A DNA stretch of 64,000 nucleotides from the NCBI RefSeq assembly GCF_004342905.1, contig NZ_SMAN01000007.1, positions 33,017-97,016 of the forward strand, in the 5' to 3' direction. Shown piece after piece: positions 8,804 through 19,989 of the stretch. The position numbers and the translations under genes are program-made. The notes below the pieces were generated by a model. It did not search any database. It had not been told where the DNA came from and worked only from the letters and a program-made list of their open reading frames with translations. The number at the start of each line of letters is the position of its first letter. Position 1 is the stretch's first letter. This DNA comes from Melghiribacillus thermohalophilus. Its GTDB lineage: Bacteria > Bacillota > Bacilli > Bacillales > Alkalibacillaceae.

Positions 8804-8841
8804 AAAAAATGGATTTTCACAAACTATTGGGGGTAGTAAAA

Positions 8842-11700
8842 GTGTCTAACAGAGGGTCTAACGAAAGCATATGGGAACATTTCCATGGCCCTAATGTGGG
8901 TTACATCGAAGAACAATATGAGAAATACTTAGAAGACCCTGATACGGTTGATCCGTCTTTGCGGGAAGTGTTTGATGAATACGGAGCACCTCACTGGGTC
9001 ACACAAGAAAAAGGAGTCCATGAACACAGAGGTGGAGCTTCTGATGTTGATATCCAAAAGGTGACGGCTGCGCTAAAGTTAGTGGAAGCGATTCGCCGTC
9101 ATGGTCATTTAGAAGCGAATATCTATCCGGTAGGAAAGCGGAAGAATCGCTATACTCCTCTGGTGGATATCAAGACCTATGGTCTGTCAGAGGCTGATTT
9201 AAGGTCTATTCCAGCACAATGGCTGTGGAAAGATGCGCCCGGTCATGTCCGGAATGGTCTGGATGTAGTAGAAACATTAAAAGAAAGATATTCAGGCACA
9301 ATTTCTTTCGAGTTTTACCACGTGCACCATGATGAAGAACGGGAATGGCTTCAGCATAAGGTCGAAACAGGAGCTTTAAATGTTTCGTTAAATCCTGATG
9401 AGAAAAAACAACTTCTGAAACGTCTGGCAGAAGTTGAAGGTTTTGAGCATTTCTTAAATAAAACATTCGTTGGACAGAAGCGCTTTTCCATTGAAGGGCT
9501 GGATATGATGGTTCCGATGCTGGATCGGATTGTACAGGAAGCCTACCGTGATGCTACCGAACACGTCATGCTGGGGATGGCCCACCGCGGCCGTCTGAAC
9601 GTTCTGGCCCATGTTTTAGGAAAACCTTATGATTTGATTTTTTCTGAATTTCATCATGCCCCGAATAAAGAGCTGGTACCATCAGAAGGTTCCATGGGAA
9701 TTAACTATGGCTGGACTGGTGATGTAAAGTACCATTTTGGTGCGAAACGTGAAGTGAAAGATGATGCGAGAGAAATGCGTGTAACTCTGGCCCATAATCC
9801 TTCTCACCTGGAGTTTGTGAATCCGGTTGTTGAAGGCTATACACGTGCGGCCCAGGATGATCGTTCGAATCCTGGATATTCCGAACAGGATGTGGATAAA
9901 GCCTTAAGCGTATTGATTCACGGAGATGCAGCCTTCATCGGTGAAGGTGTGGTAGCAGAAACTTTGAATCTGTCCGGTTTAAGAGGCTATCAGACTGGAG
10001 GAACCATTCATATTATCGCCAATAACTTGATTGGATTTACTACTAATCAAGAACAGGGACGTTCGACCACTTATGCCAGTGATCTTGCTAAAGGATTTGA
10101 AATCCCTGTTATTCATGTTAATGCTGATGACCCTGTTGCATGTTTAACGGCTGTATCCTTTGCCTATGAGTACCGGAAAACCTTCCATAAAGATATTTTG
10201 ATTGACCTGGTCGGCTACCGCCGTTACGGACATAATGAAATGGATGAACCACGCGCCACTCAGCCGGCGTTATATAAGGATATCGATCAGCATCCAACAG
10301 TTCTGCATATCTACGCCGATCGATTAATGGAAGAAGGAACGATCAGGAAAGAAGATATGGAGCAGATGAAAAAAGAAGTGGATGATAAACTTCGGGAAAT
10401 TTATATCAGCATGAAGGAAAGTGAAACTGAAGATCCTGATGTAGATGCGATTCCGGAGGCGATCGCAAACGGTTTAGACCAGATTGAAACGGCTGTGCCG
10501 CTTGATAGTTTAAAAGCATTGAATAAAGGTTTATTAAAACGTCCGGAAGGGTTCCATTCCTTTAAAAAACTTGAACGTATTTTAAAAAGAAGAGAAAATG
10601 CCCTGGAAGAAGGAAACAAAGTGGATTGGGCCCTTGGGGAAGCTCTTGCCTTTGCCTCTATTTTAAAAGATGGAAACCCAATCCGCATTACCGGTCAGGA
10701 TAGCGAACGGGGAACTTTTGCACACAGAAATCTCGTTTTACATGATACGGAAACCGATGAAACCTATTGTCCCATGCATGGACTCGATGAAGCAAAAGCT
10801 TCATTTGATATATTCAACAGCCCCCTTTCTGAAACAGGTGTGCTTGGCTTTGAGTACGGATATAGCGTTCAGGCACCAGAAACGCTCGTTTTATGGGAAG
10901 CCCAATTTGGTGACTTCGCAAATGCTGGTCAGGTATTAATCGATCAGTTCATTTCTTCAGGACGTGCCAAATGGGATCAAAAATCCAGTATGGTTCTTCT
11001 GCTTCCTCATGGTTATGAAGGACAGGGACCTGAACATTCCAGTGGCCGACTGGAGCGTTTCCTGCAGCTGTCTGCCGAAAATAACTGGACGGTGGCCAAT
11101 GTTACATCAGCTGCCCAGTATTTTCACCTGCTTCGACGTCAGGCAGCTATTGGCGGCAAGGATAATGCCCGTCCGCTCATATTAATGACGCCAAAGAGTC
11201 TGCTCAGAAACCCAAGAGTCGCTTCTTCACCGGAAGAATTCAGTGAGGGTAAATTTAAGCCAGTGCTGGAACAGCCGGGACTTGGTGCAAATACAGACCA
11301 AGTCAAAACCATTGTCCTGGGAAGCGGTAAAGTGATGGTTGAACTGGAGGAAGCGCTGGAAGAACACGGTTATGATCAGTTTGATTGGCTCCATATTTTG
11401 CGAATTGAACAAATTTATCCATTCCCTGAAAAACAGGTAAAAGAAATACTGTCCCGTTATCCGAATACGGAAGAGTTGATTTGGATTCAGGAAGAACCAA
11501 AAAATATGGGAAGCTGGGACTTTGTCAAAGAAACCATTCTGAATCTTTTATCTGAGGGTCAGACCCTTCATTATGTCGGCCGGCCGCATCGCTCATCACC
11601 GGCTGTTGGGGAACCAAATGTTCATAAAACCGAACAAAAACGCATCATAAAAGAGGCGCTAAAGTTGTCCAAAGGAGGAGATTCTCGTGAAAGAAATTAA
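8842..11700 (+). CDS. odhA: 2-oxoglutarate dehydrogenase E1 component
   Basis: The thiamine-diphosphate E1 enzyme of the TCA-cycle 2-oxoglutarate dehydrogenase complex; it decarboxylates 2-oxoglutarate and loads succinyl onto the lipoyl arm of OdhB. The N-terminal [18 protein letters not shown] is the E1o-specific segment. [35 protein letters not shown] and the ThDP-binding [20 protein letters not shown] region follow, then the pyrimidine-type domain ([14 protein letters not shown]). Length 952 residues from the GTG, close to other Bacillus OdhA. The GTG is chosen for the GGGGG site eight bases upstream and for the promoter position. odhB overlaps its 3' end by 14 bases. Confidence 0.96.
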   Translation: MSNRGSNESIWEHFHGPNVGYIEEQYEKYLEDPDTVDPSLREVFDEYGAPHWVTQEKGVHEHRGGASDVDIQKVTAALKLVEAIRRHGHLEANIYPVGKRKNRYTPLVDIKTYGLSEADLRSIPAQWLWKDAPGHVRNGLDVVETLKERYSGTISFEFYHVHHDEEREWLQHKVETGALNVSLNPDEKKQLLKRLAEVEGFEHFLNKTFVGQKRFSIEGLDMMVPMLDRIVQEAYRDATEHVMLGMAHRGRLNVLAHVLGKPYDLIFSEFHHAPNKELVPSEGSMGINYGWTGDVKYHFGAKREVKDDAREMRVTLAHNPSHLEFVNPVVEGYTRAAQDDRSNPGYSEQDVDKALSVLIHGDAAFIGEGVVAETLNLSGLRGYQTGGTIHIIANNLIGFTTNQEQGRSTTYASDLAKGFEIPVIHVNADDPVACLTAVSFAYEYRKTFHKDILIDLVGYRRYGHNEMDEPRATQPALYKDIDQHPTVLHIYADRLMEEGTIRKEDMEQMKKEVDDKLREIYISMKESETEDPDVDAIPEAIANGLDQIETAVPLDSLKALNKGLLKRPEGFHSFKKLERILKRRENALEEGNKVDWALGEALAFASILKDGNPIRITGQDSERGTFAHRNLVLHDTETDETYCPMHGLDEAKASFDIFNSPLSETGVLGFEYGYSVQAPETLVLWEAQFGDFANAGQVLIDQFISSGRAKWDQKSSMVLLLPHGYEGQGPEHSSGRLERFLQLSAENNWTVANVTSAAQYFHLLRRQAAIGGKDNARPLILMTPKSLLRNPRVASSPEEFSEGKFKPVLEQPGLGANTDQVKTIVLGSGKVMVELEEALEEHGYDQFDWLHILRIEQIYPFPEKQVKEILSRYPNTEELIWIQEEPKNMGSWDFVKETILNLLSEGQTLHYVGRPHRSSPAVGEPNVHKTEQKRIIKEALKLSKGGDSRERN

Positions 11701-12913
11701 AGTACCTGAGCTAGCCGAATCCATAACAGAAGGTACCATTGCCCAGTGGCTCGTCAAACCAGGAGACAAAGTGGAAAAAGGAGATCCTGTCGTTGAACTG
11801 GAAACCGATAAAGTAAACGTTGAGGTCAACTCTGATTATGCCGGTGTTATTGCAGAAATTCTTGCTGAAGAAGGCGATGATGTAGAAGTTGGCCAGGCGA
11901 TTGCGAAGGTGGATGAATCTGGTAAGGCACCTGCTCCTGAAGCGAAGAAAACGGAAGAACCAAAGGAAGAAAAACCTGCTAAGCCAGAACCTGCACCCGC
12001 AGAAGAAAAACAGGAGGAGTCCCTTCAAGGTCCAGTCGCATCACCTGCAGCACGGAAAAGAGCACGGGAATTAGGTATTGATTTAAATGAAGTGGCAGCC
12101 AGGGATCCACTGGGACGAATTCGTCCTGAGGATGTAGATGCTGCCCATCAGTCCAAAGTACAAAAACCGCAGCAAAAACAGGAAAAACCAGCTGAAAAAA
12201 CAGAATTTGACAAATCTGTTGAGCGTGTGCGCATGTCCCGCCGCCGCCAGACCATTGCGAAGCGGTTAGTTGAAGCACAGCACAACGCCGCCATGCTTAC
12301 AACATTTAATGAAGTGGATATGTCGGCGATCATGAAATTGCGCAGTGAACGCAAAGATGAATTCGCAGAAAAACATGGCATTAAATTAGGTTTTATGTCT
12401 TTCTTTACCAAAGCGGTTGTCGGTGCTTTGAAAGAATTCCCGCTCTTGAACGCAGAAATTCAGGGAGATGAAATTGTCATCAAGAAATTTTATGATATCG
12501 GTATTGCAGTATCCACTGAGGAAGGCCTTGTCGTACCGGTTGTCCGTGACGCCGATCGCCTGAGCTTTGCCGGAATCGAACAGGAAATTGCAAATCTTGC
12601 GACAAAGGCAAGAAACAATGAACTTTCTTTAAGCGAGCTTCAGGGCGGTACATTTACGATCACAAACGGTGGTATTTTTGGCTCTCTTGTATCTACGCCA
12701 ATTTTAAACGCGCCTCAGGTAGGTATTTTAGGAATGCACAAGATTCAGAAACGTCCTGTTGTGATGCCTGATGATACCATTGAAGTTCGTCCGATGATGT
12801 ACCTGGCTCTATCCTATGATCACCGTATTATCGATGGCCGTGAAGCCGTACAGTTCCTGGTGAAAGTGAAGGAACTTATTGAAGATCCTTATGATTTATT
12901 GTTAGAGGGATAA
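11687..12913 (+). CDS. odhB: 2-oxoglutarate dehydrogenase E2 (dihydrolipoamide succinyltransferase)
   Basis: A protein of 408 residues with three parts: an N-terminal lipoyl domain with the lipoylated Lys in [11 protein letters not shown], an Ala/Pro/Lys/Glu-rich linker, a peripheral subunit-binding domain ([19 protein letters not shown]), and the catalytic domain ending in [18 protein letters not shown] with the catalytic His. It moves succinyl to CoA. The GTG start has AAGGAGGAG six bases upstream, inside the end of odhA, so translation is probably coupled. E3 (Lpd) is not in the window, as usual. Confidence 0.96.
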   Translation: MKEIKVPELAESITEGTIAQWLVKPGDKVEKGDPVVELETDKVNVEVNSDYAGVIAEILAEEGDDVEVGQAIAKVDESGKAPAPEAKKTEEPKEEKPAKPEPAPAEEKQEESLQGPVASPAARKRARELGIDLNEVAARDPLGRIRPEDVDAAHQSKVQKPQQKQEKPAEKTEFDKSVERVRMSRRRQTIAKRLVEAQHNAAMLTTFNEVDMSAIMKLRSERKDEFAEKHGIKLGFMSFFTKAVVGALKEFPLLNAEIQGDEIVIKKFYDIGIAVSTEEGLVVPVVRDADRLSFAGIEQEIANLATKARNNELSLSELQGGTFTITNGGIFGSLVSTPILNAPQVGILGMHKIQKRPVVMPDDTIEVRPMMYLALSYDHRIIDGREAVQFLVKVKELIEDPYDLLLEG

Positions 12914-12939
12914 GAAAAAACGAATATTTGCATAAATTT

Positions 12940-12980
12940 AAGCTCAACGAATGACTATCCATTCGTTGAGCTTTTTTTGT
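12940..12980 (+). terminator. Terminator of odhAB
   Basis: A perfect 14-base-pair stem, AAGCTCAACGAATG with CATTCGTTGAGCTT, followed by TTTTTTT. The remainder of the gap to 13,189 holds no gene that I can support. Confidence 0.95.
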
Positions 12981-13189
12981 GTACGCCTCCCCCTTGAGAT
13001 GCTTCGGCCAGCCTGCTGCTCAGCCTCTCTTTCAGGACTCGTCTCTCTTCAGAGTAAACGGGTGTTTTAGGGTTTTTTCTTGTTATTTAGAAAATTTTTT
13101 GTTCTTCAACTATGAATGAAACGACTTGATGATTCTTTTCATTTCCATTTTTTCTACAAAATTCGACACAAAATATACCAAAAAAGGCA

Positions 13190-13218
13190 TTGACTAGGAG
13201 ACGATTATATTATATGAT
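13190..13218 (+). promoter_or_regulatory. Sigma-A promoter of the opp operon
   Basis: TTGACT and TATGAT with a 17-base spacer, 64 bases before the first gene. Confidence 0.75.
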
Positions 13219-13282
13219 TTTTCACAAATATGAGAAAAGACAGAAAATAAAAACAGGACTATATAACGGGGGCTAATGGACT

Positions 13283-14305
13283 ATGGAACATTACTTACAT
13301 TCAAAAGTGCCGTTATTAGAGATAAAGAATCTCGAAACAGCATTTAAAATTGATGGAAATTACTATAATGCGGTTGATCAAGTTTCTTTTACCGTTGAAC
13401 GGGGAAAAATTCTTGGTGTTGTTGGAGAATCGGGTTGCGGTAAAAGCGTCATGTCTTTATCCATTATGAAACTTTTGCCAAAGGGTGCTGGCAGAATCCG
13501 CGGGGGAGAAGTGAAATTTGAAGGCAAAAATATCGAACATTATTCAGAAAAGGAAATGAATAAAATCCGTGGCAAAGATATATCGATGATCTTCCAGGAA
13601 CCAATGACTTCATTGAATCCAGTTTTTACAATCGGATACCAGATTGAGGAAGTTTTACATAACCATTTTAAAATCACCAAAGAAGATGCACGGAAACAAT
13701 CGATTAAATTATTAAGAAGTGTTGGAATTTCACGTGCGGAGCAAATTGTCAATGAGTATCCCCATCAGCTTTCAGGGGGGATGAGGCAGCGGGTTATGAT
13801 TGCTATGGCCATTGCCTGCCAGCCGAAATTGCTCATTGCAGACGAACCTACTACTGCTCTTGACGTAACCGTCCAGGCACAAATTCTGGAACTTTTGAAG
13901 GACGTACAATCCGTTAATGATATGGCGATTATCTTGATTACTCATGATTTAGGGGTTGTGGCTGAAATCTGCGATGAAGTGATGGTGATGTATGCAGGGG
14001 AAATCGTTGAACGGTCGGATGTTAGAAGTTTATTTAAAGCCCCAAAACATCCATATACCAGGCTATTAATGGATTCGATCCCAAAAATGGATGTAGAAGA
14101 AGAAAAATTGGGTTCCATTAAAGGCATCGTTCCCTCTTTAAAAGATATGCCCCGAACAGGATGCAAATTTGCCAACCGCTGTCCCAAAGCCATGCCGGAA
14201 TGTACGGAACTGAAACCGGTATTAGCCGAAGCTGAAAAAGGACACGAAGTTTCATGCCTGCTGTATGAGTCCAGCAAAACAGGAGAAGGGACGAATGTCA
14301 CATGA
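13283..14305 (+). CDS. oppD: Oligopeptide ABC transporter ATP-binding protein (OppD/DppD)
   Basis: First ATPase of a peptide importer, 340 residues. Walker [10 protein letters not shown]-loop [11 protein letters not shown], signature LSGGMRQR, Walker [13 protein letters not shown] and the H-loop THDLG are all intact. The C-terminal oligopeptide-transport extension has the cysteine-bearing [14 protein letters not shown], which in related OppD proteins binds an iron-sulphur cluster. The stop overlaps the start of oppF by four bases. Whether the substrate is di- or oligopeptide cannot be told from sequence. Confidence 0.93.
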   Translation: MEHYLHSKVPLLEIKNLETAFKIDGNYYNAVDQVSFTVERGKILGVVGESGCGKSVMSLSIMKLLPKGAGRIRGGEVKFEGKNIEHYSEKEMNKIRGKDISMIFQEPMTSLNPVFTIGYQIEEVLHNHFKITKEDARKQSIKLLRSVGISRAEQIVNEYPHQLSGGMRQRVMIAMAIACQPKLLIADEPTTALDVTVQAQILELLKDVQSVNDMAIILITHDLGVVAEICDEVMVMYAGEIVERSDVRSLFKAPKHPYTRLLMDSIPKMDVEEEKLGSIKGIVPSLKDMPRTGCKFANRCPKAMPECTELKPVLAEAEKGHEVSCLLYESSKTGEGTNVT

Positions 14306-15321
14306 ATATCACCATCAATAACGAAAATAGCATGACAGCAAAAACGAAATCAAAAAAAAATCTGCTTGAAGTTAAACATTTAAAAACCTACTACCCCGTC
14401 AAAGGGGGATTTTTTCGGCGAACAATCGGTCATGTAAAGGCGGTTGACAACGTATCATTTGAAATAAGAAAAGGTGAAACCTTTGGTCTGGTTGGGGAGT
14501 CAGGTTGCGGGAAATCAACAACTGGGCGGACGATCTTAAGGCTGTTATCACCAACGGAAGGCCAGATTATTTTTGACGGCAATGATATCACCAATTTATC
14601 CGGAAACAAATTAAGAGAAGCGCGAAAAGATTTTCAGATGGTATTTCAGGACCCTTACGCTTCTCTGAATCCGATGCAGATGGTTGGAGATATCATAGGA
14701 GAGCCAATTAAAAACTTTTACCCGGGAAAACAGAAAAAGGAAATCAAAGAAGAAGTCATGGATCTAATCTTCAGAGTGGGCCTGCCATCTGATGCTTATT
14801 ACAAGTACGCCCATGAGTTTTCAGGCGGCCAGCGTCAGCGAATTGGCATTGCTAGGGCTCTGGCGCTAAAACCGAAGCTGATCGTGGCAGATGAACCTGT
14901 TTCAGCGTTAGATGTTTCTGTACAGTCACAGGTGTTAAACCTGTTAAAGGAACTGCAGGATGAATTTGATTTAACCTATCTGTTTATCGCACATGATTTA
15001 AGTGTCGTGAAACATATGAGCGACCGCATCGGTGTCATGTATCTGGGAAATCTGATTGAAGTTGCAGATAAACATTCGATTTATGATGAACCGCTGCATC
15101 CTTACACACAGGCCCTGATCTCAGCTATTCCAGAACCGGATCCTGATAGAAAAAAAGAAAGAATTGTATTGCAGGGAGATGTTCCGAGCCCTTCTAATCC
15201 GCCTTCCGGATGTCCATTTCATACCCGATGTCCGATGGCAAAAGAAGCGTGCTCTGAAATAAAACCAAAATTAAAGGAGGTGAAGCCAGACCATCGAGTA
15301 GCCTGTATTCTTTACGATTAA
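14302..15321 (+). CDS. oppF: Oligopeptide ABC transporter ATP-binding protein (OppF/DppF)
   Basis: Second ATPase, 339 residues. Walker [11 protein letters not shown]-loop FQDPYASLNP, signature FSGGQRQR, Walker B LIVADEPVSALD and AHDLS are present, and the C-terminus has CPFHTRCPMAKEAC. It starts with an ATGA overlap on oppD, so the two subunits are made together. A heterodimeric ATPase is expected. Confidence 0.94.
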   Translation: MNITINNENSMTAKTKSKKNLLEVKHLKTYYPVKGGFFRRTIGHVKAVDNVSFEIRKGETFGLVGESGCGKSTTGRTILRLLSPTEGQIIFDGNDITNLSGNKLREARKDFQMVFQDPYASLNPMQMVGDIIGEPIKNFYPGKQKKEIKEEVMDLIFRVGLPSDAYYKYAHEFSGGQRQRIGIARALALKPKLIVADEPVSALDVSVQSQVLNLLKELQDEFDLTYLFIAHDLSVVKHMSDRIGVMYLGNLIEVADKHSIYDEPLHPYTQALISAIPEPDPDRKKERIVLQGDVPSPSNPPSGCPFHTRCPMAKEACSEIKPKLKEVKPDHRVACILYD

Positions 15322-15362
15322 GGGGTTCACTTGTATTGACAAATTTACAGGGGGTAGAACAA

Positions 15363-17090
15363 ATGAGAAACAAAAAATCGTTGTTTTGGCTTTTGGCCAT
15401 GTTGCTTGGTCTCTCGCTGTTTGTAGCAGCATGCGGCGGAGAGGAATCCAGCGGTACAGACGATGAGCAGGAGGATACAACGGATACTGAAGATTCAGAT
15501 GAGACATCATCTGAAGGTGGCACCATGGTGTTTGCTGTAGACTCTGAGCCGGAAGGGCTTTTTAACTGGGCATTCTACGGAATCGTAACGGATGCCGACA
15601 TTATTTCCCTATTTGATGAAGGGCTAATTGAATATGATGAAAATCTAAAACCACAGCCTAATCTGGCTACCTGGGAAACAGAGGACAACAAAACCTTTAC
15701 TTTTAAATTTGAGGAAGGAGTTAAATGGCATAACGGTGATGAACTGACTGTACATGACTGGGTGTTTGCCCTCGAAACGATTGCTCACCCGGACTATGAT
15801 GGACCTAGATATGAAAACGTCAAAACCATTGAGGGTGCAGAAGCTTACCGAAATGGAGAGGCTGACAGCATTTCCGGAATTGAAGTGATCGATGATTATA
15901 CCATTAAGATTACTTTTGACAAAGCAAGGGTGAATAACCTGACGAATCTATGGGCGTATCCGATGAACCGTACAGCTTTTGAAGGAATCGAAGTGGCTGA
16001 TATGTCAGGATCTGATCCTGTCCGTAAAAATCCTGTTGGTTTAGGACCATACAAAGTAGAAAATATTGTACCGGGAGAATCTGTTGAACTGGTACCATTT
16101 GAAGACTACTGGAATGGCGAACCAAAAATGGACAAAATCATTGTCAAAGTCGTAGACAGAAGCTCTGTTCTGGGAGCCCTTGAAAAAGGTGAAATTGACT
16201 TTATCACCGTTCATCCGTCAATGGGGCAACAGGTAGAAGAGCTTGATACGGCAGATCTTGTCACTTATCCCGGACTGTCTTACTACTATGTTGGATTCAA
16301 GCTGGGCAAATTTGACAATGAGTCTCTGGAGATCGTAGAAAAATATGATAAATATGCAGATAAAAGGCTGCGACAGGCTATGTATTATGCCATTAACCGG
16401 GAGGAATGGATTGATGCATTCTTCAGCGGATTTGGCAAGCCCGTTAACCGTCCCGTACCGACCGCCCACTGGATTGCTGCTGATGACAGTGAGCTGAACA
16501 CATATCCATATGATCCGGAAAAGGCAAAAGAGCTGCTTGATGAAGCTGGTTACAAAGATGTTAACGACGACGGCTGGAGAGAAGATCCAGATGGCAATGA
16601 GTTCGTTGTAAAATTCTCTCATTATGATGTAGGGGATCCGCAGTATGAGTCCCGCGCCAAGGCCTTGACTCAGTACTGGAACGATGTCGGCCTTCAGACA
16701 GAGCTGGAAATGGTAGAAGTCAATCTGTACTACGATATGCTTGAAAATGACAATCCAGAAATTGAAGTATTCTATGGCGGCTGGGGTACAGGAACAGATC
16801 CTGATCCATCTGCAACCTGGAAATCCAATGCACTATGGAACTATACCCGCTACGATAACCCTGAAAGTGATCAGCTGCTTGACGATGCTCTAGATATGGA
16901 TGTGGTTGGAACTTCTGATGAAAAACGAAAAGAAATATATGTTGAGTGGCAGAAACTTGTGAATGAAGAAGTACCAATGCTTTATATTACGGAGCTTGAA
17001 GAGACCGTTGCTGTAAGCAAACGCTTAAAAGGGATGGAATTTGATGTATCCGGCTGGAATAGCCCTGTTCACTGGTACATTGAAGAATAA
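15363..17090 (+). CDS. oppA: Oligopeptide-binding lipoprotein (OppA/DppE family)
   Basis: The extracellular peptide receptor, about 575 residues, SBP_bac_5 family. The signal peptide ends in the lipobox LFVAAC, then a highly acidic Ser/Asp/Glu/Thr linker follows before the folded part (GLFNWAFYGIVTDADIISLF, WHNGDELTVHDWVF). The ATG at 15363 is chosen because AGGGGG lies eight bases upstream; an in-frame ATG 27 bases earlier lacks a site. The acidic linker suggests adaptation to salt. It lies between the ATPase and permease genes. Confidence 0.93.
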   Translation: MRNKKSLFWLLAMLLGLSLFVAACGGEESSGTDDEQEDTTDTEDSDETSSEGGTMVFAVDSEPEGLFNWAFYGIVTDADIISLFDEGLIEYDENLKPQPNLATWETEDNKTFTFKFEEGVKWHNGDELTVHDWVFALETIAHPDYDGPRYENVKTIEGAEAYRNGEADSISGIEVIDDYTIKITFDKARVNNLTNLWAYPMNRTAFEGIEVADMSGSDPVRKNPVGLGPYKVENIVPGESVELVPFEDYWNGEPKMDKIIVKVVDRSSVLGALEKGEIDFITVHPSMGQQVEELDTADLVTYPGLSYYYVGFKLGKFDNESLEIVEKYDKYADKRLRQAMYYAINREEWIDAFFSGFGKPVNRPVPTAHWIAADDSELNTYPYDPEKAKELLDEAGYKDVNDDGWREDPDGNEFVVKFSHYDVGDPQYESRAKALTQYWNDVGLQTELEMVEVNLYYDMLENDNPEIEVFYGGWGTGTDPDPSATWKSNALWNYTRYDNPESDQLLDDALDMDVVGTSDEKRKEIYVEWQKLVNEEVPMLYITELEETVAVSKRLKGMEFDVSGWNSPVHWYIEE

Positions 17091-17129
17091 GTGTAAAGCC
17101 GACTAGAAGCATGGATAAGGAGAATGATG

Positions 17130-18095
17130 ATGTTAAAATATACACTCCGAAGAATATTAGGCATGATACCAATGCTCTTCCTTATCTCCGTTGTGGTGTT
17201 TACCCTGGCATTAGCCATGCCAGGGGACCCCTTTTCGGGGGAAATCGATCCAAACAACACAGATCCAGAATATATAGAAGAAATGCGGGAGAAGCTTGGA
17301 CTCAATGATCCCTTACACATCCAGTATGCCCGCTGGATTTCCAATTTTGTCCAGGGGGATTTCGGGGAATCTACCCGATATAAAATGGAAGTGTCAGATT
17401 TAATTGCAGAACGTTTGCCAAATACAGTTTTGCTCGGGGCAACGTCCCTTGTCATTACTTATATACTGGCATTTGCGATGGGCATGTACGCCGGAAGGAA
17501 ACCTTACACACTGGGTGACCATTTTATCGGTGGCTTTAACTATTTTGGACTGGCAATCCCTTCGTATATCGCTGGTGTTTTTGCTATTTACATTTTTTCC
17601 TTTCAGTTGGGCTGGATCCCCTTTCAGGGATCTGTGGATATTACCGTTGAAAAAGGTACGCTGGAGTACTGGCTGAGCCGACTGCATCATGTCATTACAC
17701 CAGCCATTGTGCTTGGATTATTAAATATTGCAAGTTATACCCAGTTTTTGAGGAATGACATTATTGAAAACAGCCGCAAAGATTTTGTTCGGACAGCTCG
17801 AGCCAAAGGTACTCCGGAAGGCAAAATATACAACCGTCATATATTACGGAATTCAATTATCCCCTTAATTACTTTTCTTGGATTTGACATCGTCAATCTT
17901 GTCAACGGAGCCATCATAACGGAGGCGATTTTTACTTATCCGGGAATTGGACAACTTTTCTTGAATTCCGTTATGAATCAGGATTATCCGGTATTGATGA
18001 CACTAACGATGATGTTTTCGTTTTTAGTACTGGTTGGTAATTTAATCGCAGATATATTGTATGGGGTTGTAGACCCTCGAATACGTCTTGATTAG
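17130..18095 (+). CDS. oppB: Oligopeptide ABC transporter permease (OppB/DppB)
   Basis: Membrane subunit of about 320 residues with six predicted membrane segments, the first at MLKYTLRRILGMIPMLFLIS. The ABC-permease coupling motif lies at DFVRTARAKGTPEGKIYNRH. Three ATG codons are in tandem (17124, 17127, 17130); the last has the best spacing from AAGGAGA. Confidence 0.93.
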   Translation: MLKYTLRRILGMIPMLFLISVVVFTLALAMPGDPFSGEIDPNNTDPEYIEEMREKLGLNDPLHIQYARWISNFVQGDFGESTRYKMEVSDLIAERLPNTVLLGATSLVITYILAFAMGMYAGRKPYTLGDHFIGGFNYFGLAIPSYIAGVFAIYIFSFQLGWIPFQGSVDITVEKGTLEYWLSRLHHVITPAIVLGLLNIASYTQFLRNDIIENSRKDFVRTARAKGTPEGKIYNRHILRNSIIPLITFLGFDIVNLVNGAIITEAIFTYPGIGQLFLNSVMNQDYPVLMTLTMMFSFLVLVGNLIADILYGVVDPRIRLD

Positions 18096-18106
18096 GAGGA
18101 GTGGCT

Positions 18107-19018
18107 GTGGAAGCACTCACTGAAAAAAACACAAACCAGACACCGTCAAAGCCACCAAAAAACATGTCCCCATGGGCCATCGCCCGTCGAAAATTCGTCC
18201 GAAACAAACTGGCCATGACCAGTTCCGTATTTCTGTTAATTGTTATGATTGCATCTTTTTTAGCTCCATATATTACTACAGTTGATATCAGCAGAGTAAA
18301 CCTTGGACAGATGTCTCTTCCGCCATCCAGTGAGCACTGGCTCGGAACCGATAAAAGCGGCAGGGATGTATTTGTCCGCCTACTTTATGGCGGACGTGTA
18401 TCACTGCTGGTTGGTCTGGCATGTACCTTTTTAATCGTTGTTTTTGGAACGATTGTTGGATCCATTGCCGGTTACTTTGGCGGTGTGGTTGACAGTGTTT
18501 TAATGCGTTTTACCGACTTTATTTTAAACTTTCCATTTTTAGTATTTGTGATTGTGCTAAATGCGATTTTGTTCGGACATTTATCAGGTGTGTGGGTACT
18601 AATCGTGGTGATTAGCGTCCTTGGCTGGGGCGGGGTAGCCCGTCTGGTCCGAAGCAAAATCCTTTCCGAAAAGGAAAATGAATATATTCTAGCAGCGATT
18701 TCGATTGGGTGCAGGCCATCAAAAGTTATTATTAAACACTTGCTGCCCAATGTGCTGTCGACGATTATTGTACAGGCGACGATCTTGTTCGCAACCATGA
18801 TTGTTGCCGAATCGGGCTTAAGTTATTTAGGATTTGGTGTTCCGACCGAAGTACCAAGCTGGGGGAACATGCTATCGACTTCCAGGGATCCAGATGTGAT
18901 GCAGAATATGCCATGGACATGGATTCCACCGGCAATTGTGTTAACTTTGACGATTTTGTCCATTAATTTTATTGGGGAAGGGATTAAAGATGCCCTGAAT
19001 CCAAAATCTTATCGTTAA
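18107..19018 (+). CDS. oppC: Oligopeptide ABC transporter permease (OppC/DppC)
   Basis: Second membrane subunit, about 303 residues. An N-terminal OppC_N segment (KFVRNKLAMTSSVFLLIVM) precedes the permease domain, with the coupling helix near NEYILAAISIGCRPSKVIIK. GTG at 18107 lies seven bases after AGGAGG; the GTG at 18101 overlaps that site. It closes the operon and is followed by a hairpin. Confidence 0.93.
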   Translation: MEALTEKNTNQTPSKPPKNMSPWAIARRKFVRNKLAMTSSVFLLIVMIASFLAPYITTVDISRVNLGQMSLPPSSEHWLGTDKSGRDVFVRLLYGGRVSLLVGLACTFLIVVFGTIVGSIAGYFGGVVDSVLMRFTDFILNFPFLVFVIVLNAILFGHLSGVWVLIVVISVLGWGGVARLVRSKILSEKENEYILAAISIGCRPSKVIIKHLLPNVLSTIIVQATILFATMIVAESGLSYLGFGVPTEVPSWGNMLSTSRDPDVMQNMPWTWIPPAIVLTLTILSINFIGEGIKDALNPKSYR

Positions 19019-19027
19019 TTTATCCGA

Positions 19028-19076
19028 AAAAAGATCGATACCTGGTGCTATGACTACCATGTATCGATCTTGTTAT
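19028..19076 (+). terminator. Hairpin after the opp operon
   Basis: AAGATCGATAC pairs with GTATCGATCTT, 11 base pairs. The tail is GTTATATA, so the U tract is poor. Confidence 0.6.
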
Positions 19077-19116
19077 ATACCGTTAAATATGGGGAAAAAC
19101 ATGAAAAGGCAAGGAA

Positions 19117-19170
19117 ATATCCGGACTGCTTTCATCCATCATATGCATGAGTTCGGATATATCTTTTTTC
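19117..19170 (+). terminator. Second hairpin with U tract
   Basis: ATATCCGGAC and GTTCGGATAT pair with one wobble and are followed by TTTTTT. It gives a second stop behind opp. The rest of the 19,019-19,352 gap holds no gene that I can see. Confidence 0.6.
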
Positions 19171-19352
19171 GAACAGGCTATCATTCAGGTGGGCGAACCA
19201 GGCCTTCCTAAAGGAAGATCACTTCTCTGTCTCTTAGTTTATTACTTTTGCGTTTTCGCAGTCTGCGTAAAATGACTCGATCATTGTTAAACAATGATTT
19301 GATTATCTGCTTAACTGGACAAATCTTTTTGTCCCAGCCTCATCTTGATTTC

Positions 19353-19841
19353 TTAGGAAATCCATAAAATTGTTGTTTCGGAGACTTCCCAGCTATCATT
19401 TTTCTTTTGAACTTCAATGGCTAATCCGATTGCTCCTAATCCGGAACGGTATTTTTCACCTTCGATTTTATAATGATCTTCACTAAGTTTTTCAACTTTT
19501 TTAATGGATAACAGAAAACCTTCTTCCAACATCATTTTTTCTTCATCAAAATAGCCTTCATCCCGCAGCTGTTCCAGGTTTTTTTCCATCATTTCTACCT
19601 CATACCTCGTCTCAAAGTACTCCATAATTCTTTCCTTTTCTGCCCGTGACAATTCCAGCTCCGTAAAGTCAAAACTAATGAAGTTCATAGGATGATTTAA
19701 GCCTGAATCCTGCTGGATAAGCTTTTCGAATGCTGAAATGTACATCCCAGAAAGATCAGACTCAGGGGAACCTCCGTGATCTGTTCCGCATCCCCAGAGC
19801 AGAATACCTAACACAGTGAAGAACATAAACAGTTTTTTCAC
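19353..19841 (-). CDS. Putative lipoprotein of unknown function
   Basis: From the GTG at 19841 the protein is about 162 residues: KKLFMFFTVLGILLWGCG is a compact lipoprotein signal with the Cys near residue 19. The rest is charged, with EKLSEDHYKIEGEKYRSGLG and a last beta-rich part. The start is uncertain; a longer reading from an ATG at 19910 adds 23 residues but has a poorer context. GAGGTG lies nine bases before the GTG. I do not recognise the family. It converges on the opp terminators and is divergent from yhbH. Confidence 0.7.
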   Translation of the reverse strand: MKKLFMFFTVLGILLWGCGTDHGGSPESDLSGMYISAFEKLIQQDSGLNHPMNFISFDFTELELSRAEKERIMEYFETRYEVEMMEKNLEQLRDEGYFDEEKMMLEEGFLLSIKKVEKLSEDHYKIEGEKYRSGLGAIGLAIEVQKKNDSWEVSETTILWIS

Positions 19842-19929
19842 CTTTTTTAGCACCTCTCTTTCTGAAAGGTTAGTCGTATTAATCATTGGTTGTGTTTCTA
19901 ATCTCGCCAAAATTTTAGGGGGAAAACAC

Positions 19930-19958
19930 TCAAATCGTATCTTATACCTGCATACACT
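19930..19958 (+). promoter_or_regulatory. Sigma-E type promoter of yhbH
   Basis: CATACACT matches the sigma-E minus-10 consensus fully. TCAAATC, 14 bases upstream, matches five of seven positions of the minus-35 consensus. It lies 32 bases before the yhbH start and predicts mother-cell transcription during sporulation. Confidence 0.7.
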
Positions 19959-19989
19959 AGAGTAATAACCGTAAAAGGAGGGAAAAGCA

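Noticed and set aside
8809..8841. ATG at 8809 as the odhA start
   Set aside because: It lies at or before the expected transcription start; GTG 8842 has the ribosome site.
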